Under the pieces are notes generated by a model. The model saw nothing but the letters and a program-made list of their open reading frames with translations, did no database searches and was not told the origin of the DNA. From Daphnia carinata (lineage: Eukaryota; Arthropoda; Branchiopoda; Diplostraca; Daphniidae), in contig NC_081331.1 of NCBI RefSeq assembly GCF_022539665.2, positions 806,001 through 870,000 of the forward strand: a DNA stretch of 64,000 bases, in the 5' to 3' direction. Shown piece by piece: positions 25,662-37,673 of this stretch (position 1 is its first letter; each line of letters opens with the position of its first letter). The translations under genes were made by a program, and so were the position numbers.

Positions 25662-26102
25662 ATGGACACCGCTACGATTATTATCCGAATTATTCGGTCA
25701 TTTGAGTATCGGAACATTCGAAATGTGGTCTTGAAGGACGTATCGCTTCTTTTAACAACTGACGAATTAAAATCAAGAATAGTTAAAGAGCTAAGCGTTG
25801 CTCCAGGGCTACCACCACCGTTCCGCAGATACGACTATGATACTTTGAAGGTAATATAGCGCCAAATTCTATTGTTACTTATTACCATAAAATTATAAGC
25901 TCTACAGATAGAACATCATGCTTATGGTGCAAAAACAAATGATCCAGTTATTAACCAGGAGAATGACGAAGGCCTTATTCTCAAAGCAGGATGTACACTT
26001 GATGAAAGTGATGTGAGAAATGAAACTGAAATTTCTTTCTTCAAATATGAAGATTATTTGATGTATAAAAACAACCCTGTCTTGAAATTTGGATCTGGTT
26101 AA
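25662..26102 (+). CDS. C2orf76: UPF0538 / C2orf76 homologue
   Basis: Conserved eukaryotic protein without a known function. Two exons (25662-25850 and 25908-26102), joined by a 57-nt phase-0 intron, give 127 residues; the human protein has 126. Landmarks are IRSFEYRNIRNVV near the N-terminus, LPPPFRRYDYDTLKI across the splice, AKTNDPV and NETEISFFKYEDYLMYKNNP at the C-terminus, each with a direct counterpart in human C2orf76. I chose the ATG at 25662 because the family begins just before the I-R-S-F motif. An in-frame upstream Met would add an unrelated leader. Confidence 0.92.
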
Positions 26103-26445
26103 CTACTGAAAAGGCATTTTATTAGCACCCACATCACCTGTGCTTGTTGCAATGATGTGGTATTCATTCATTTAATAAGTTTGTGTCAAATACACTAAAG
26201 TATTTTTTGATTTATTTTCAAAATTAAATATGAAGAGGTGGCGTGTTCCTATTCATAGTTGTTTGATTGCCGAAAGTCATTATAAAGTATTAGGGCGTTA
26301 GTAGGAGAAATACACCAAAAAAATCGAGCAGACGAAAATAATTTGCCTGACTTGGCAAGGGGCCATTGTTGACAGGTTTTGTGTTGTTGTGATGGTAGAC
26401 CAGTAAATGCTGAGCTTGAATGTGTTGACATGAAAATTCTGCAGG

Positions 26446-27212
26446 ATGGATAAAGTGAAAAAATACTGGCAAACAGTTATAAAAGAGCGAGAGGGCTTCT
26501 GGAGCTCTTTGTTTAGCAAGGTAATGGCTTGCTACTTTTGAAGGTGTGTATGACTCTACCTCTTTAGTTAAACTAGTATGAAGAGGAAAAGGAAGATGTC
26601 GACCTTCGATCTTATATGGATAATAGCTCATCAAGGATCGAAACGTTATTGCAACTAGCGGTTGCTAATGGGGAGGATGCCAACCCCGAACATCCATGTA
26701 CCAAAGTGGCACAATGCTCTGAAGAGCAGCCGTGTGAAGTGTCAGATACTAACCTTCAACTTAGTGATGATGTAAATCAAGGTAGGTTTATTCTGTTTAT
26801 TAAAACAGTGGCCTAAAAGTAATATTATATGGGAATTTTTTGGCCAACAGAGCCAAAACAAAGAAAGTCAACATGCTTCAATCATCCAGTTGCACAAGTG
26901 AAAAAGGCAGAGCCACCTGCATATGTTGTCGAAATTATGCCAGAGGAAGAAGATGAAAAATGGAAGTCAATTTTATTCTCAACTAAAAAATTGAAACTTT
27001 ATGATTCTTTAGTGAAGACTAAAGATAGTATGGAGGACTTTGTCACTGATGATCAATCAGTAAAGTCAATTGAAAGTTCTCATAGTGAAGCCGTAAATGA
27101 AAGCCTTGCGCCAAACGTGTCTATGCAAAGTGAGCCGTTAAGATTCGTTTGTCGTCGTATAAAACCAGGTAGCTCTCACGCACCATCTCCGAAAAGATTC
27201 AAGCTTGCTTAG
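26446..27212 (+). CDS. unrecognised three-exon gene, 213 aa
   Basis: I do not recognise this protein. Exons 26446-26520, 26577-26781 and 26851-27212 join in frame with GT-AG borders and short introns (56 and 69 nt) like those of its neighbours, which supports a real gene. The N-terminus is basic/aromatic (MDKVKKYWQTVIKEREGFW), followed by an acidic exon (EEEKEDVDLRSYM). The C-terminal half is acidic and then basic, ending PSPKRFKLA. There is no signal peptide or membrane segment. The composition and the basic tail suggest a nuclear protein, but that is only inference. Confidence 0.65.
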
Positions 27213-28860
27213 CAAGTTTGGAATCACATCGTTTCAAAATTGCCGTAACTCATCATTGTTATCTCATTGTAAAATTTCATCGTAAAAACCTACGTTTACG
27301 AATAAAGAACCAAGCAATGTCAATACGTTTTATTGGTTGGATGTCTTCTGTGCTCACGTATCCATCACGTTGTGGACTAATCACGGAAAAGGTAATACTC
27401 TTTTGTCCACGGTTGGCCAAACACATTGGCTTCAAATCAGTGAGAGATTATCTCTAACCTAAAACTCCAGCACGCGATGTAGTGTATCCTACATTCCGAT
27501 AGTGGAACTGGTGATCACTTGATAAACAGCCCGCATTTTTGTCAATAAAAATCATGCTTCCCGTTTCTCAGTGGGGCGCTAGCGTGATTCCAATTGACTG
27601 AAATGCAGAACCTAAATATGATGTCTAAAATGCATGCAGTATCACGAAAACAGAGGCCATATTGCTAAATCCAAGGTCTCGATTGCAACCTCACATGATC
27701 TTGGAAACGCGTGGAACGTAGCACACACTCGCATTCACAGTAATTATCGGACAATGGTCTGACGATGTACGTCACGCCCAAATCCAGTCAACGTACGAAA
27801 ATTCGTTCTGCGCTGCTATTTCCTTGATACTGAACGCGTTCGTTAATCATGCCCATTCGGCACTCGCCAAGCCGAAATATTCGTAAAGGTTCTGTAATTA
27901 CTCACCAACTGCCGGTTTCAATTTCTCCGCCTAAAGGAAGATGCATAATGTGCGTGCAGCTTCTGTGATCCGCACGCTCGGCGCGATGATGTGTGATCTG
28001 TTTTTCTGATTGATAAGCTGTGTGGTGAGACGAACACGTCTAGATCCCGCCGGTCAGATATTTAACCTTCAACATATGTCGTTCCTTCAGTTCTAGGACG
28101 GATCTCTGACGCGATGAAATTTTACGCACTTTCAGATAGGTTCAATTTGCTGCTCAACAACATTAAATATCTATAATTTTCCTTCATTATTGTGTTTCTG
28201 AAATATTACTAGACCATGAAGACCAAGTGTAGTAAAAATGATGTTGAAAATATCAAAACATCTTGCATTTCCATATGACAAGCTATGAGGTCGACGCGTA
28301 TTAGTGAATGATGTCGATGACCGGCTATATATATATACTGTATATATAAAATTTTAATATATTGACTATGCTTAACGCTGTCCATAGTTGAGCAAAAATA
28401 GCTTTGCATACACTCGTATAGGAACTCATAGTACGCAAACGATAGGTAGAAGTAAACCATTGGTTTTGATTGCTGCACTGTGTATTGTAGTACTGTTATA
28501 TTGTAATCTATTGGCTAGATGGGCTGGACGGCAACGTTTCAGAAACTGGCAGATGCCTTCATGTAAAGACAATTTGCGTGGTTTAGATCAACGATAACAG
28601 ATGTTTACTTTGAGCTGATTCTTCTGTCTGGAAGAAGAGAAGTGGTTTTTCTGGTCAATCGTAAGCTGACTGCACGGAATTTCAATACAATCATCAACGA
28701 ATACATCCCGAAGCCATAATTAACTTAAATATTAAAAAAGGGGTAGAATTGCTGCCACAATGAGTCGGGTTGCGAACCATTGGCAACATAATAATACGGG
28801 TAACAATAATTTTATAGAAAACTTGGGTCAATTTTCACAGTGCTAAGAGAAGGATGAAAG
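27213..28860. other. intergenic region, no supported gene
   Basis: It holds a (TA)n-rich tract at about 28327-28348 and an open frame at 28388-28597 with one hydrophobic segment but no ATG. Nothing else is supported. It separates the single-copy genes from the paralogue array. Confidence 0.45.
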
Positions 28861-29664
28861 TTATTTTCCAGTGCCAGTGCAAGTGTTGTAGCTTGTGGTG
28901 CTTCTGCATGCGGCAGTCAAAATGGCAGTGTAGGTGGAAGTCGTGGTGGTGATGCTGGTAGATGTTCCGAAGGTGACCAAGAAACGACCACCTCGAATTG
29001 CCTCTGGGGCGTTAAAACCTGGCTGAACGACGAATGGAACCATAGGTTGGGTGGAACGGGCTTGACGATCAACATCTGGCTCGACGGCTGGAGCGACAGG
29101 CACGGTTTCAGGATTGCTATGAATGAAAAAAGAAAGGATGGTTATAGTTTGACGTTTTAAAAAAAATAGAGCGCTAAATAATGCAATAGCAAATAGGCAT
29201 CATTTTATTATGAAAACTCACTCGGAGCGAGTGAAGATGCTCTCTGCTTCGATTTTTTCCTGTTCGTCGTTGTAGAAGAGTCCGCGGGCTTTCTGGCTGT
29301 TGTTCAAACCGACACCACGACGACGACGGCCAGAAGGAGAGCAGATCGAGATGGCTCTGGCTGAAGTGGTGCAGGTGGTAGATGTGGTAACGGTGCTAGT
29401 AGAAGTTGTCGTGGCCAACGTGATGGTGACAGTTCCCAAGAAAACACGTCCGTCCTGTTTCGGGTCCTGATTTTCAAAGGAAGGGTTAGGAAGGCCGGCA
29501 CGGAAGTAGTTGGATTGTTCGGGGGCGTAGCCATTGCCGTAATGAGGCATAGGAGGATATGCCGCAGGATGGCCGTAACCGTAGTAGGGGTACTGCGGAT
29601 CGGCTTCGGCGTTGGTGGCGACTGTGGCGGCCAAAACCAATAAACAGCTCAGTGCGATATTCAT
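28861..29664 (-). CDS. array gene A: Thr-rich two-module secreted protein, 232 aa
   Basis: Unrecognised family (see the array findings). Exons 29664-29222 and 29116-28861, phase-2 intron. Signal peptide MNIALSCLLVLAATVATNAEA, then a Tyr/Pro/Gly-rich linker of about 30 residues and FRAGLPNPSFE. Module 1 is TVTITLATTTSTSTVTT leading to CTTSARAISIC. Then come GRRRRG, KARGLFYND and a Glu-rich tail. Exon 2 opens with a Pro/Glu stretch, then PFVVQPGFNAPE, RFLVTFGTST, a Thr run and CRSTTSYNTC, ending GTGK four residues after the last Cys. It is closest to gene B, next to it (shared SARAISICSPS and NNSQKARGLFYND-type sequence). It is the leftmost copy of the array. Confidence 0.88.
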
Positions 29665-29772
29665 GACTTTGTCGATGGTGAAGTGTGAAAATACTGAAAG
29701 ATAAATTGATTGAAATGAGAGATGCCTGTACTAGCTTCGATGTTGGTGGTTCCAACAGCCACTGCCGTCTGC

Positions 29773-29779
29773 TTATATA
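29773..29779 (-). promoter_or_regulatory. TATA box of array gene A
   Basis: TATATAA on the minus strand, 109 bp upstream of the ATG. Confidence 0.7.
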
Positions 29780-30969
29780 CTGATGAGGAACGATGGTTTT
29801 ATCCCTTGCAATCCTGCTCGAGGTATCGTTAGCTTCTGGCCTAATGTAAATTTAATTGGATATCAGTGGATTTCACCAAACTATCGACCGTATTTATAAC
29901 GCGCGATGCCTAAAGCTTCTACTATCCACTGCTCCGTTGTCAATGAACCCGTTCTTTTGCATGACTTCCTGCTCAACGTCCGTGAATTAAGACATCGACC
30001 TCCTTGCCGATTCGTTTACTATTTTAATAGCTCATTTTTTTAAAGAACTCGTTCAAGATTTGTTTACATCTCCGCCATATAGTCAATGAAACATATCCAC
30101 CTATTACATTCTAAACGTTTTCTCTAACAAATATTTGTTCTGTTACAGGAAAAGTTCTTCTATAGTCTGCGATATGAGCTGCATGTTCAAAAGCATGCAC
30201 TCTGTGATAAGGAACCGTATGAACATCCACATTTAAAGGCAGTTTCTAAAGACATTTCACATCTCTCATTTAAACCAAATATTTTTTATTTACTAAACTT
30301 CTGCTGTAAATAACAAAACAGGTTTGACCACTTAAGCCCACTTGACAGTAGGATAAATGAAAGCCTCAGCCGTATGGTTTGATGCCCAACAATCAACGTA
30401 CCACTACACTTTGGGTACCCAAAGTCGGAAGCTTGCCCAGCAGACTGTAAGTAGTACAGGAGTCATAGTTAGAAAAAAGATTCGACTATGACGGAATTCA
30501 AATCCTGCATCACAGCCGGAGCTTCCCTTTCATTTAGCGAATTTTCAGACGAATTTTCAGACCATTCTGCATTTCGTTTATAGAATTCGATAGTTAGCCA
30601 CTGTCGTTTTCGGACAGTGCGAAATATTGGAATTGGAATATTAATGCAATTTGTATTGTCTTCTTCTTTTTAAATAGAAATACAACCATTTAGAAGATTA
30701 CTCGGCCGCTTTCAGCTACAAGCAGTTTTTTCTGTAATTGCATTCATTTTAAGAAACAGTGAACTAAATCCTCAGTTTTTATGATAAAGAAATAAACCGT
30801 GGGAGACCTCCCAAGTTTTCAGTTTAATTAATCAAGTCGGTACGCAAGAAGTCACAATCAAGTTAAATATCGGGAAACGTAATTCCTCACGAAAAATAAA
30901 TCGGATTTCAAAGGCAATGATAACACTAGCATTAAGGGGGACAATTGTAGTGTTAAGACGTAGCTTAAA
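29780..30969. other. spacer between array genes A and B
   Basis: About 1.2 kb upstream of gene A. I see no coding exon, RNA gene or recognisable paralogue remnant. Confidence 0.5.
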
Positions 30970-31753
30970 TTATTTGCCAGTGCCGGGGCAAGTGGCAAAG
31001 CCTGTGGTGCTTCTGCATGCAGCAGTCAAGACGGCCGTATAAGTGCTGGTCGTGGTGGTGATGGTGGTCGATGTTCCGAAGGTAACCATAAAACGACCAC
31101 CTCGAACACCTTCTGGGGCGTTGAAACCGGGCTGAACAACGAATGGCACCACGGCATCGGTGGAGCGGGCCTGACGTTCAGCAACATCAGCAACAGGGAC
31201 AGCTTCAGCTTCAGGGTCGCTGGAGAAAAGATCAAGTACAAATAGAATTATCTCATACCGAAATGACGTTTTAAATCGTGATTGGTACTCACTCTGAGCG
31301 GCTGAAGATGCTACCGGTTTCGGATTCGTCGTCGTCGTCGTTGTAGAAAAGTCCGCGGGCTTTCTGGCTGATGTTCAAACCGAGGCCACGACGACGACGG
31401 CCGGAAGGAGAGCAAATCGAGATGGCTCTGGCGGAAGTAGTGCAAGTGGTAGATGTGACGATGGTGCTGGTGGAGGTTGTCGTGGCCAAAGTGATGGTGA
31501 CAGTTCCAAGGAAAAGACGCGTGTCGGGTTGGTCATTTTTACCTTCAAACGATGGCTGAGGGTAGCCGGCGCGGAAGTAATTTTGCTGAGGTTGAGCATA
31601 AGGTCCAGGTTGGGGGTAACCGTAAGGTCCTGGATAAGGGGGAGCAAAGTTGGCTGGGTTACCATAACCGTATGGGTTGTGGTAACCGTATTGCGCTTCG
31701 ACGTTAGCGGCTACAGCTATGGCCAAAATGACAAAGCTGAGAGCAAGATGCAT
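30970..31753 (-). CDS. array gene B: Thr-rich two-module secreted protein, 236 aa
   Basis: Exons 31753-31293 and 31219-30970. I chose the ATG at 31753 because the residues that follow form a clean signal peptide (MHLALSFVILAIAVAANVEA); an upstream in-frame stretch would only bury it. The linker is the most Tyr/Gly/Pro-rich of the family (YGYHNPYGYGNP and similar), followed by FRAGYPQPSFE. Module 1 differs from A by a few residues and shares CTTSARAISIC exactly. After GRRRRG and KARGLFYND there is an Asp/Glu run (DDDDESE). Exon 2 has PFVVQPGFNAPEGVRGGRF and CRSTTGFATC and ends GTGK. A and B look like a recent tandem pair. Confidence 0.88.
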
Positions 31754-31853
31754 GGTTTTTTTTTGTATTGGAACAATTAGTTGAAGCAAATGGGAGAGTA
31801 AGACTCAAAAGAAATCAAGAGATGGAAGTAACTCTTCGTCTGTTGCTGCTCTC

Positions 31854-31860
31854 TTTTATA
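31854..31860 (-). promoter_or_regulatory. TATA box of array gene B
   Basis: TATAAAA on the minus strand, 101 bp upstream of the ATG. Confidence 0.7.
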
Positions 31861-32785
31861 GTTGAGCCAGTTCTGACTCTTCTTTTTGTAAAGAGGTTAC
31901 CCTTTAGCCAACCCGATACTACACCAATGAAATCAAACCAAAGTCAACGATCATCAATAGAAATTTTTGTAATTTCCAACTCAATTTTAAGTCTGATTCG
32001 AATTTCTAGACATTGATTGATTGTTCCGTAATTAGTGTAACCTTCACCGCCAGGGCTTGTTGGCAGCCAATAGAATTATTGCAGTCTCCGTAGATCTGTG
32101 TACAGTCATATTATGCTAGTTTATTAAAATAATTATACAGTCGGTAGGCAATACACGATGAATTTGAAAAATCGTCAATGAGCATATGATGCTATGTCTC
32201 TGAATTAGAACTTGCGGCTAGCCGTTGAGTGCCACAGGCGCTGTAACCCCTGTGGACATTTATTGATGACGTATCATTACAAATACGTTGCATGGTGAAA
32301 TTGCAGGAATATTGCCATAAAAGTAGTAGAGTTTTCGTTCTAAAAATCTTCCTTACTACCGCATGCTATTCATGTATTGCCTTACTGGACGTGTTATGCC
32401 AGATTGGTCAATAACCTTATTTCCCTGAAGAAATTCTTGTTCGAACAGATGCTAGCTTTGTGTTAGAGTCCTTTGACATGTAGAAGTTTCTGCTTCACTC
32501 CAAATATTGCGATATAGGTTTAACACGCGCATCCAATTCAAAAATCATTAATGTTCATTTAATCTATTGCTTGTATTTTAAATATGCTGGGAATACAGAA
32601 ATAAATGCAGCATAAGTTTGTCTTTTCTGTGTTGACCCAGTTGATGATGAGTGCATAAAGAACAGGGCTTCATATCTTACGTGTAATTTTCAATGTTCGG
32701 CAGCAGATAGCGGGCGGAGGAAACCTCAAAAAGACGGGAAGGAGGACGGATCTCGGTAGTTGACAGGTGTAAATTGACATTTGAA
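31861..32785. other. spacer between array genes B and C
   Basis: About 0.9 kb with no supported gene, RNA or paralogue remnant. Confidence 0.5.
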
Positions 32786-33582
32786 TTAGCCAGAGGCACA
32801 TGTTGGGAAGCCGCTAGTGCTTGCGCAAACAGCAATTATGACGGAAGTATACGTTGCAGTCGCAGTAACCGTTGAAGTGGACACCCCGAATGAAATCAAC
32901 TGACGTCCGTTGTTATTTCCGGACATGGATGGAAGGAGGTATGCGGAAGCATCTCCACCTACACTTTCCCGTTTAATGTCACCATCCTCATTGAAAGTAG
33001 CCGTGATAGTAGGTTGCTCCGAAACACTTAACAGCAATGAAAACAACATTTTTAAAAAATGCTAATGGTCGTGTACGAACACGACTGAATTTAATATAAC
33101 ACTTACGTTGGTAACGCGGCAATGTCTTGCACGTTCTCTGATACATCATCTTCATCGTGGTAGAGTCCACGACGGCCCACTCCACGACGACGACGTCCTG
33201 CCGGAGAGCAAGTAACTAATGCTGCGGTTGAGGTAGTACAGAATTTGGTAATCGTATTGGTTTTCGTTGTCGTCGATGTTGAATAGGTTAGTGTTATCAA
33301 CGCGCTTCCTCCGTTGCTCATCGTGAATAAATTGAGGAAGAGACGGGGATTCGGGTTGCGGTGGACGAATGGTTGATCTTCCTCTTGGAGAGGTAAGCCA
33401 CTGCGGAAGTATCCCAGCGGCTGGTACGACGATTCGATCTGCTGCTTATTGTTGTGATACACTGGCGAAGGATATAGATAGTGTCTCTGGTAACCGGATG
33501 GGAAAAAGTAACGTTGTGGATCTCCCGCGACGGCAGCCAGGAAATAGCAGAGAAAGACGAGTGTGATGATTAAACGGAGCAT
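32786..33582 (-). CDS. array gene C: divergent two-module secreted protein, 238 aa
   Basis: Exons 33582-33107 and 33026-32786, same phase-2 intron position. Signal peptide MLRLIITLVFLCYFLAAVAG. The N-terminal linker is longer than in most copies (PQRYFFPSGYQRHYLYPSP...) and ends FRSGLP. Module 1 has a shorter Thr tract (STSTTTKTNT) and CTTSTAALVTC. The tetrabasic site GRRRRG is followed after only two residues by a second dibasic site, then GLYHDEDD, so GLFYN is changed to GLYHD. Exon 2 lacks the PFVVQPGF block of the neighbours, keeps RQLISFGVST and CASTSGFPTC and stops at ASG without the terminal Lys. It is the most divergent copy left of cyclin B. Confidence 0.85.
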
Positions 33583-33648
33583 TTTCTTTTTCGGGTAGAT
33601 TGCAGTTTACCTGAACAAATGGCAGAGATTCAGTCGGGGTTTTACCTC

Positions 33649-33655
33649 TTTATAT
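33649..33655 (-). promoter_or_regulatory. TATA box of array gene C
   Basis: ATATAAA on the minus strand, 67 bp upstream of the ATG. Confidence 0.65.
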
Positions 33656-36090
33656 GCTGAGGTCTTACGTCTTTATAGAGAACTCATGCGTTTTGATGGA
33701 CGTGGATCGAGTCGAATTCAATTTCGGCTGGGTTGACAGCAAAGAGTGACATTGGAGGCGTTTCTTGAGAACCATAATTTGCTACTGCCAAAGTATTTGC
33801 AGGGTCTAGACCCATTCCTTGCTGACGGATTGAATGTGACCCTTTTTCGTTTCTTTCGGTTGTCATTCAGACCGAGGGGAGTGTTCAATTTCGTCACGCG
33901 ATTTATCATATTATCCAAAAACTAAATACGAAATGTGGTGTAATGGGATTGTAGCTGATGCAAAATAAGCTGTTCCTCTTTTATATTCTTCATTTGATGG
34001 GAAACAGAATTGTTTTTGCTTTGTGTCCAGTTAATTGGATTTCTCACGGTCCCAAAATTCATAACCGGAGAACGCGCTGGTGAAGAGCTCAAGACTAACA
34101 TTTTTCTTCTCAATAGCTTGACTAGTGACGTAGACTGTCGACTTCATGATGAAGCCATGTTATTAACGATTCCCGGAGTGACAGTTAAAATAGCCGCTGC
34201 ATATTGGGAAGTGACAAGGACCTGGGGGCAAATTTTTACTTCAATTTCAACGTTTTCTGAAGATAAACGATTATTATTTGGATCAAACAACATCCACGAA
34301 ATTCCTATAGCGTTACGGACTAGTATTCGCTAAGTTTTTGATGATCGCAGTTTCCATGACAACAAGGCGGACGGATATTCTTCCTAGAAAATGACATTTC
34401 TTTGGTTTAAGCTAGAGACCATTCCAGCGGTCAAGGAAGATGATTCTTTTTTTACTTTAGCTTGTGGTTATATTAGCCAAATCAAATCATTGAGGCCATT
34501 CCACGCAATTCGAAATTGATACTCCGAATTCGTGTTTATTTGCCTGTGGCTTGCTTCATGATGATACAAGCACGATATCTTAAAGATTCCAGCAAGTTTA
34601 TTCACTGCAAGCCAAAAATTCGATAACAATTTTTTTAGATCATCACCGCGCCCAAAATTTTCAACATATAATTTCAATCGACAAAATCTCCATTTCACAA
34701 GATTCGCTCACGGGACGAAGAATGCACGACAGAATCAGGAATACCTCAAAGAAGAACCACAACCTATACTTGCAGTTCGATGTTGGGCAACGGTAGCTGA
34801 TATTACCTTTCAACTCAGAAGGTGAAAATCATTAAAATCTCATTGGAGCTGGCCCATAGCGACTTGATGTTGCTTGTTCGACAAACACAGATGCAGTGAT
34901 TGATAACTTGCACTAGACTCTTGCGAACCGTCTCTTCTCGTATTTCGAGATTATTCAGGAAATTATTACTGCCATTGACCATTCCACTTCCCGATCTGTC
35001 AGGTTTTATCTCTCGTTTCCATTGCCGTTGTTTTAGACAGACAAATTATATTTTTTTTTAAATTTCATATATAAAACTGGGGTACGACGAACCCAAAGAA
35101 AATTCTGTATATTGAGACCAAAGTAGATTGGAATCCTAACGTACGAAGGATGCTGAATTTCTGTTTTTTCAGTATAATATAACAACCCTATCGGGAAATG
35201 CAGCAAATTCCGTCAAACTAAAGTGAAAAATATACATAGCTATTTTCTATAAAGCATTTTTTTAAAATTATGCTGTCTATTAGAAATTATCAAGTGGTTA
35301 CTTACAGCGCAATAAAGACAGATATTGGTAATTTAACAAAAGGAATTTGTATCCTTACCGGCCAAAACCGGTGAAGTTATAAGAGACTAGAGGCAATGGT
35401 ATACGCATATCTTTATTTTGCGTGTTGGTGACAATGGACTGTGTCGTTTTTGAAATAGGTAACCAGGAAGGTTTATTTGATTCCATATCTTAGAAATTAC
35501 AACAGTGTTCAAAAAGTAGCAAAAACAATTAATAATTTCAAAAAATATTTACATCAACGGCATATTTTTATATGTTTGAAATGGCAACATGGCACGTTTG
35601 AATTTAAAACTCCTGGTTGTTTTTGAATGCCGCCATTGTGTCACCTTAGTTCTCAACCCCCAACAAATTCCTTTATAGTCCTCCTATCCCTGTGAAGTCT
35701 ACTTGCTCAGAAGTTCAACTTGATTGAATCATTCGCATTTTCGTACGCTATAAGGTAAGAGCTCACTGTCTTTTATTAACTGTACTTTCTTTTAATTAAT
35801 TTATATTCTGTTGTACATGAATGTTTGTCTGTGGTCTTGCAAAAACGATTAGCTGTATTATCACATCATTTGATATCGTCGCGTGGCCTACCCCTTGTGA
35901 GACTGCGACTTGCCTGATGATTTTTAATAATCGACGTGGATATACAAGTTTATTACTCAAGCAATTGAACTAGTGTAACAATATGCCTCTGACCAGACTA
36001 GAAGCACTTTCCTCTGCTATATCGGTACTCCTTAATAATATTTGAGTTTGACAGTGAACTAGATGAAAATACATTTCCATTTGGGTCTAG
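33656..36090. other. region between array gene C and cyclin B
   Basis: No coding region supported; an open frame at 34010-34333 lacks ATG and any recognisable motif. A good donor (TATAAG/GTAAGA, GT at 35755) and the acceptor CTAG before 36091 suggest a non-coding first exon of cyclin B ending at 35754. Confidence 0.45.
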
Positions 36091-36117
36091 GTTCATGATG
36101 ATGGTGAAAATGCTACA

Positions 36118-37673
36118 ATGCTAAGAGGCAAAAGTAGTCTGTCAACAAGTGGTAAATTTACGGGAGCAGTAATTAAGCAGAGGGCTGTTTTGGGGGACAT
36201 TTGTAGCAACAAATCAACGCTGACAAATGTAGCCTCTGAGACTGATTTTAAGAAACCACAACTTTTACCTTCTAAGATCTTTAAGAAACAAGTTCAAGAT
36301 TCAGAGAAGTAAGTCTATCTGTAACAATGGCCTTGATTGAAGTCCTCACCATCAACTTTGCCATAGTGTACCTCAGCCACTGCCAAGTGACAAGGATGTT
36401 GTCCAACCTGCTGCAGATACAGAAAGACGGCAATCATTTTCCTCTCAAAATTTGGAGATTGAGAAATTGACACAGAATCTAATCCACAGCTGGTTGCTGT
36501 CTATGTCAAGGACATCTATAAATACTTGCATGAGTTAGAGGTGCACTCTATTTTCCCACTGTCAATTCTTTGTTTTCATGTCTTATTTCATACACAGGAA
36601 AAAGCTGTCATTAAACCCAATTACATGGAAGGCTACAAGATCAGGCCAACCATGCGCACGATCTTAATTGACTGGATGGTGGAAGTCCATGGGCGTTTCA
36701 AACTACTCCAGGAAACACTGTATTTGACAGTGGCTACTATGGATCGTTTTCTTCAGGTATATAGCTCTATTTTTACTTTTGTCACATTTAACTCAAGTAA
36801 ATTAAATAATCAAGGTTGAGCCTACTATTGTTCGGCATGATCTGCAACTTGTGGGCCTTACGTGTATGTTCATCGCTTCTAAATTCGAAGAGATGTACAC
36901 TCCTGAGATTCATGACTTCGTTTTCATGTCGGATAAGGCTTATACAAAGAAGGAAATTCTGCGCATGGAATTACGTATCCTTAAGGCATTGGACTTTAGT
37001 TTAGGCCGTCCGCTTCCCCTTCATTTCTTACGTCGGTACACAAAAGCTGCCACGCATGTTTATGACTGGGTAAGCCTGAAGCCATGCTCTGCACATTACT
37101 TGCGTATTTAAAGTTTTTGGTTGGAAATTTCATAGGTTGACGTTCTGCACCACACCCTGTCAAAGTATCTGATGGAACTGTCGTTGCCAGAATACGAGTT
37201 CTGTCACTTTTTACCATCGCAACTGGCTGCGGCATCGCTATGCTTGTCTCTTAAGTAAGCTGTTACAAGTGTTGTATTTTAAATGATGTTAAAATTTTGC
37301 GTTTGGGAATATTTAGGATTCTTGATGAACGTGAAACACCTATTGAAGTTTTATGGAACGACACGTTGGTTTTTTATTCTGGGTACACTTACGGAGATCT
37401 GGAGCCGATAGTGGAGAAACTTTGCTCATTGATTATTAAATCGGAAACGAGCAAGTATCAGGTAAGCATTATCGGCGTTAGTCAACAGCCTCAGTATGTT
37501 CTGTACAAACTTCAATTTGTTAGGCTATTCGAAAGAAGTATCTTGTCTCCAAGTTTTACCAGATCAGCGCCCTTCCGAATTTCAAATCCCCAGTTACTCA
37601 TGCATTCTTGGCAAAAATGGCGCTGAAGAACTCAAATTTTATCCATGTTTCTTACCCTAATGATGGTTGCTAA
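36118..37673 (+). CDS. CycB: cyclin B (mitotic), with an apparent 1-nt deletion
   Basis: Regulatory subunit of CDK1 for mitotic entry. The start at 36118 is followed by a destruction box, [10 protein letters not shown] (consensus RxxLGxIxN), which marks it for APC/C degradation. The cyclin box has [53 protein letters not shown] and [15 protein letters not shown], as in animal cyclin B. The last exon resembles the vertebrate end ([19 protein letters not shown]). Donor and acceptor sites are consistent throughout, including exon 2 from the acceptor CCATAG (codons [11 protein letters not shown]). The one problem is that the exon-2 frame meets the cyclin-box frame only if the AAA at 36464-36466 has one more A. 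As written, the frame shifts and stops at 36536. It may be a homopolymer error or a real lesion. The gene sits inside the secreted-protein array. Confidence 0.88.

Noticed and set aside
29388..29430. Similarity of the TCTTS...C segment to insect antifreeze TCTxSxxC repeats
   Set aside because: The resemblance is to one unit only. Antifreeze proteins need many tandem 12-residue repeats with more Cys, and these proteins have one C-x9-C and one C-x8-C.
30478..30530. tRNA-like GTTC/GAATTCAAATCC segment
   Set aside because: No acceptor stem or anticodon arm could be built around it.
34010..34333. 107-codon open frame between array gene C and cyclin B
   Set aside because: TTG start; no family motifs, signal peptide or splice sites.
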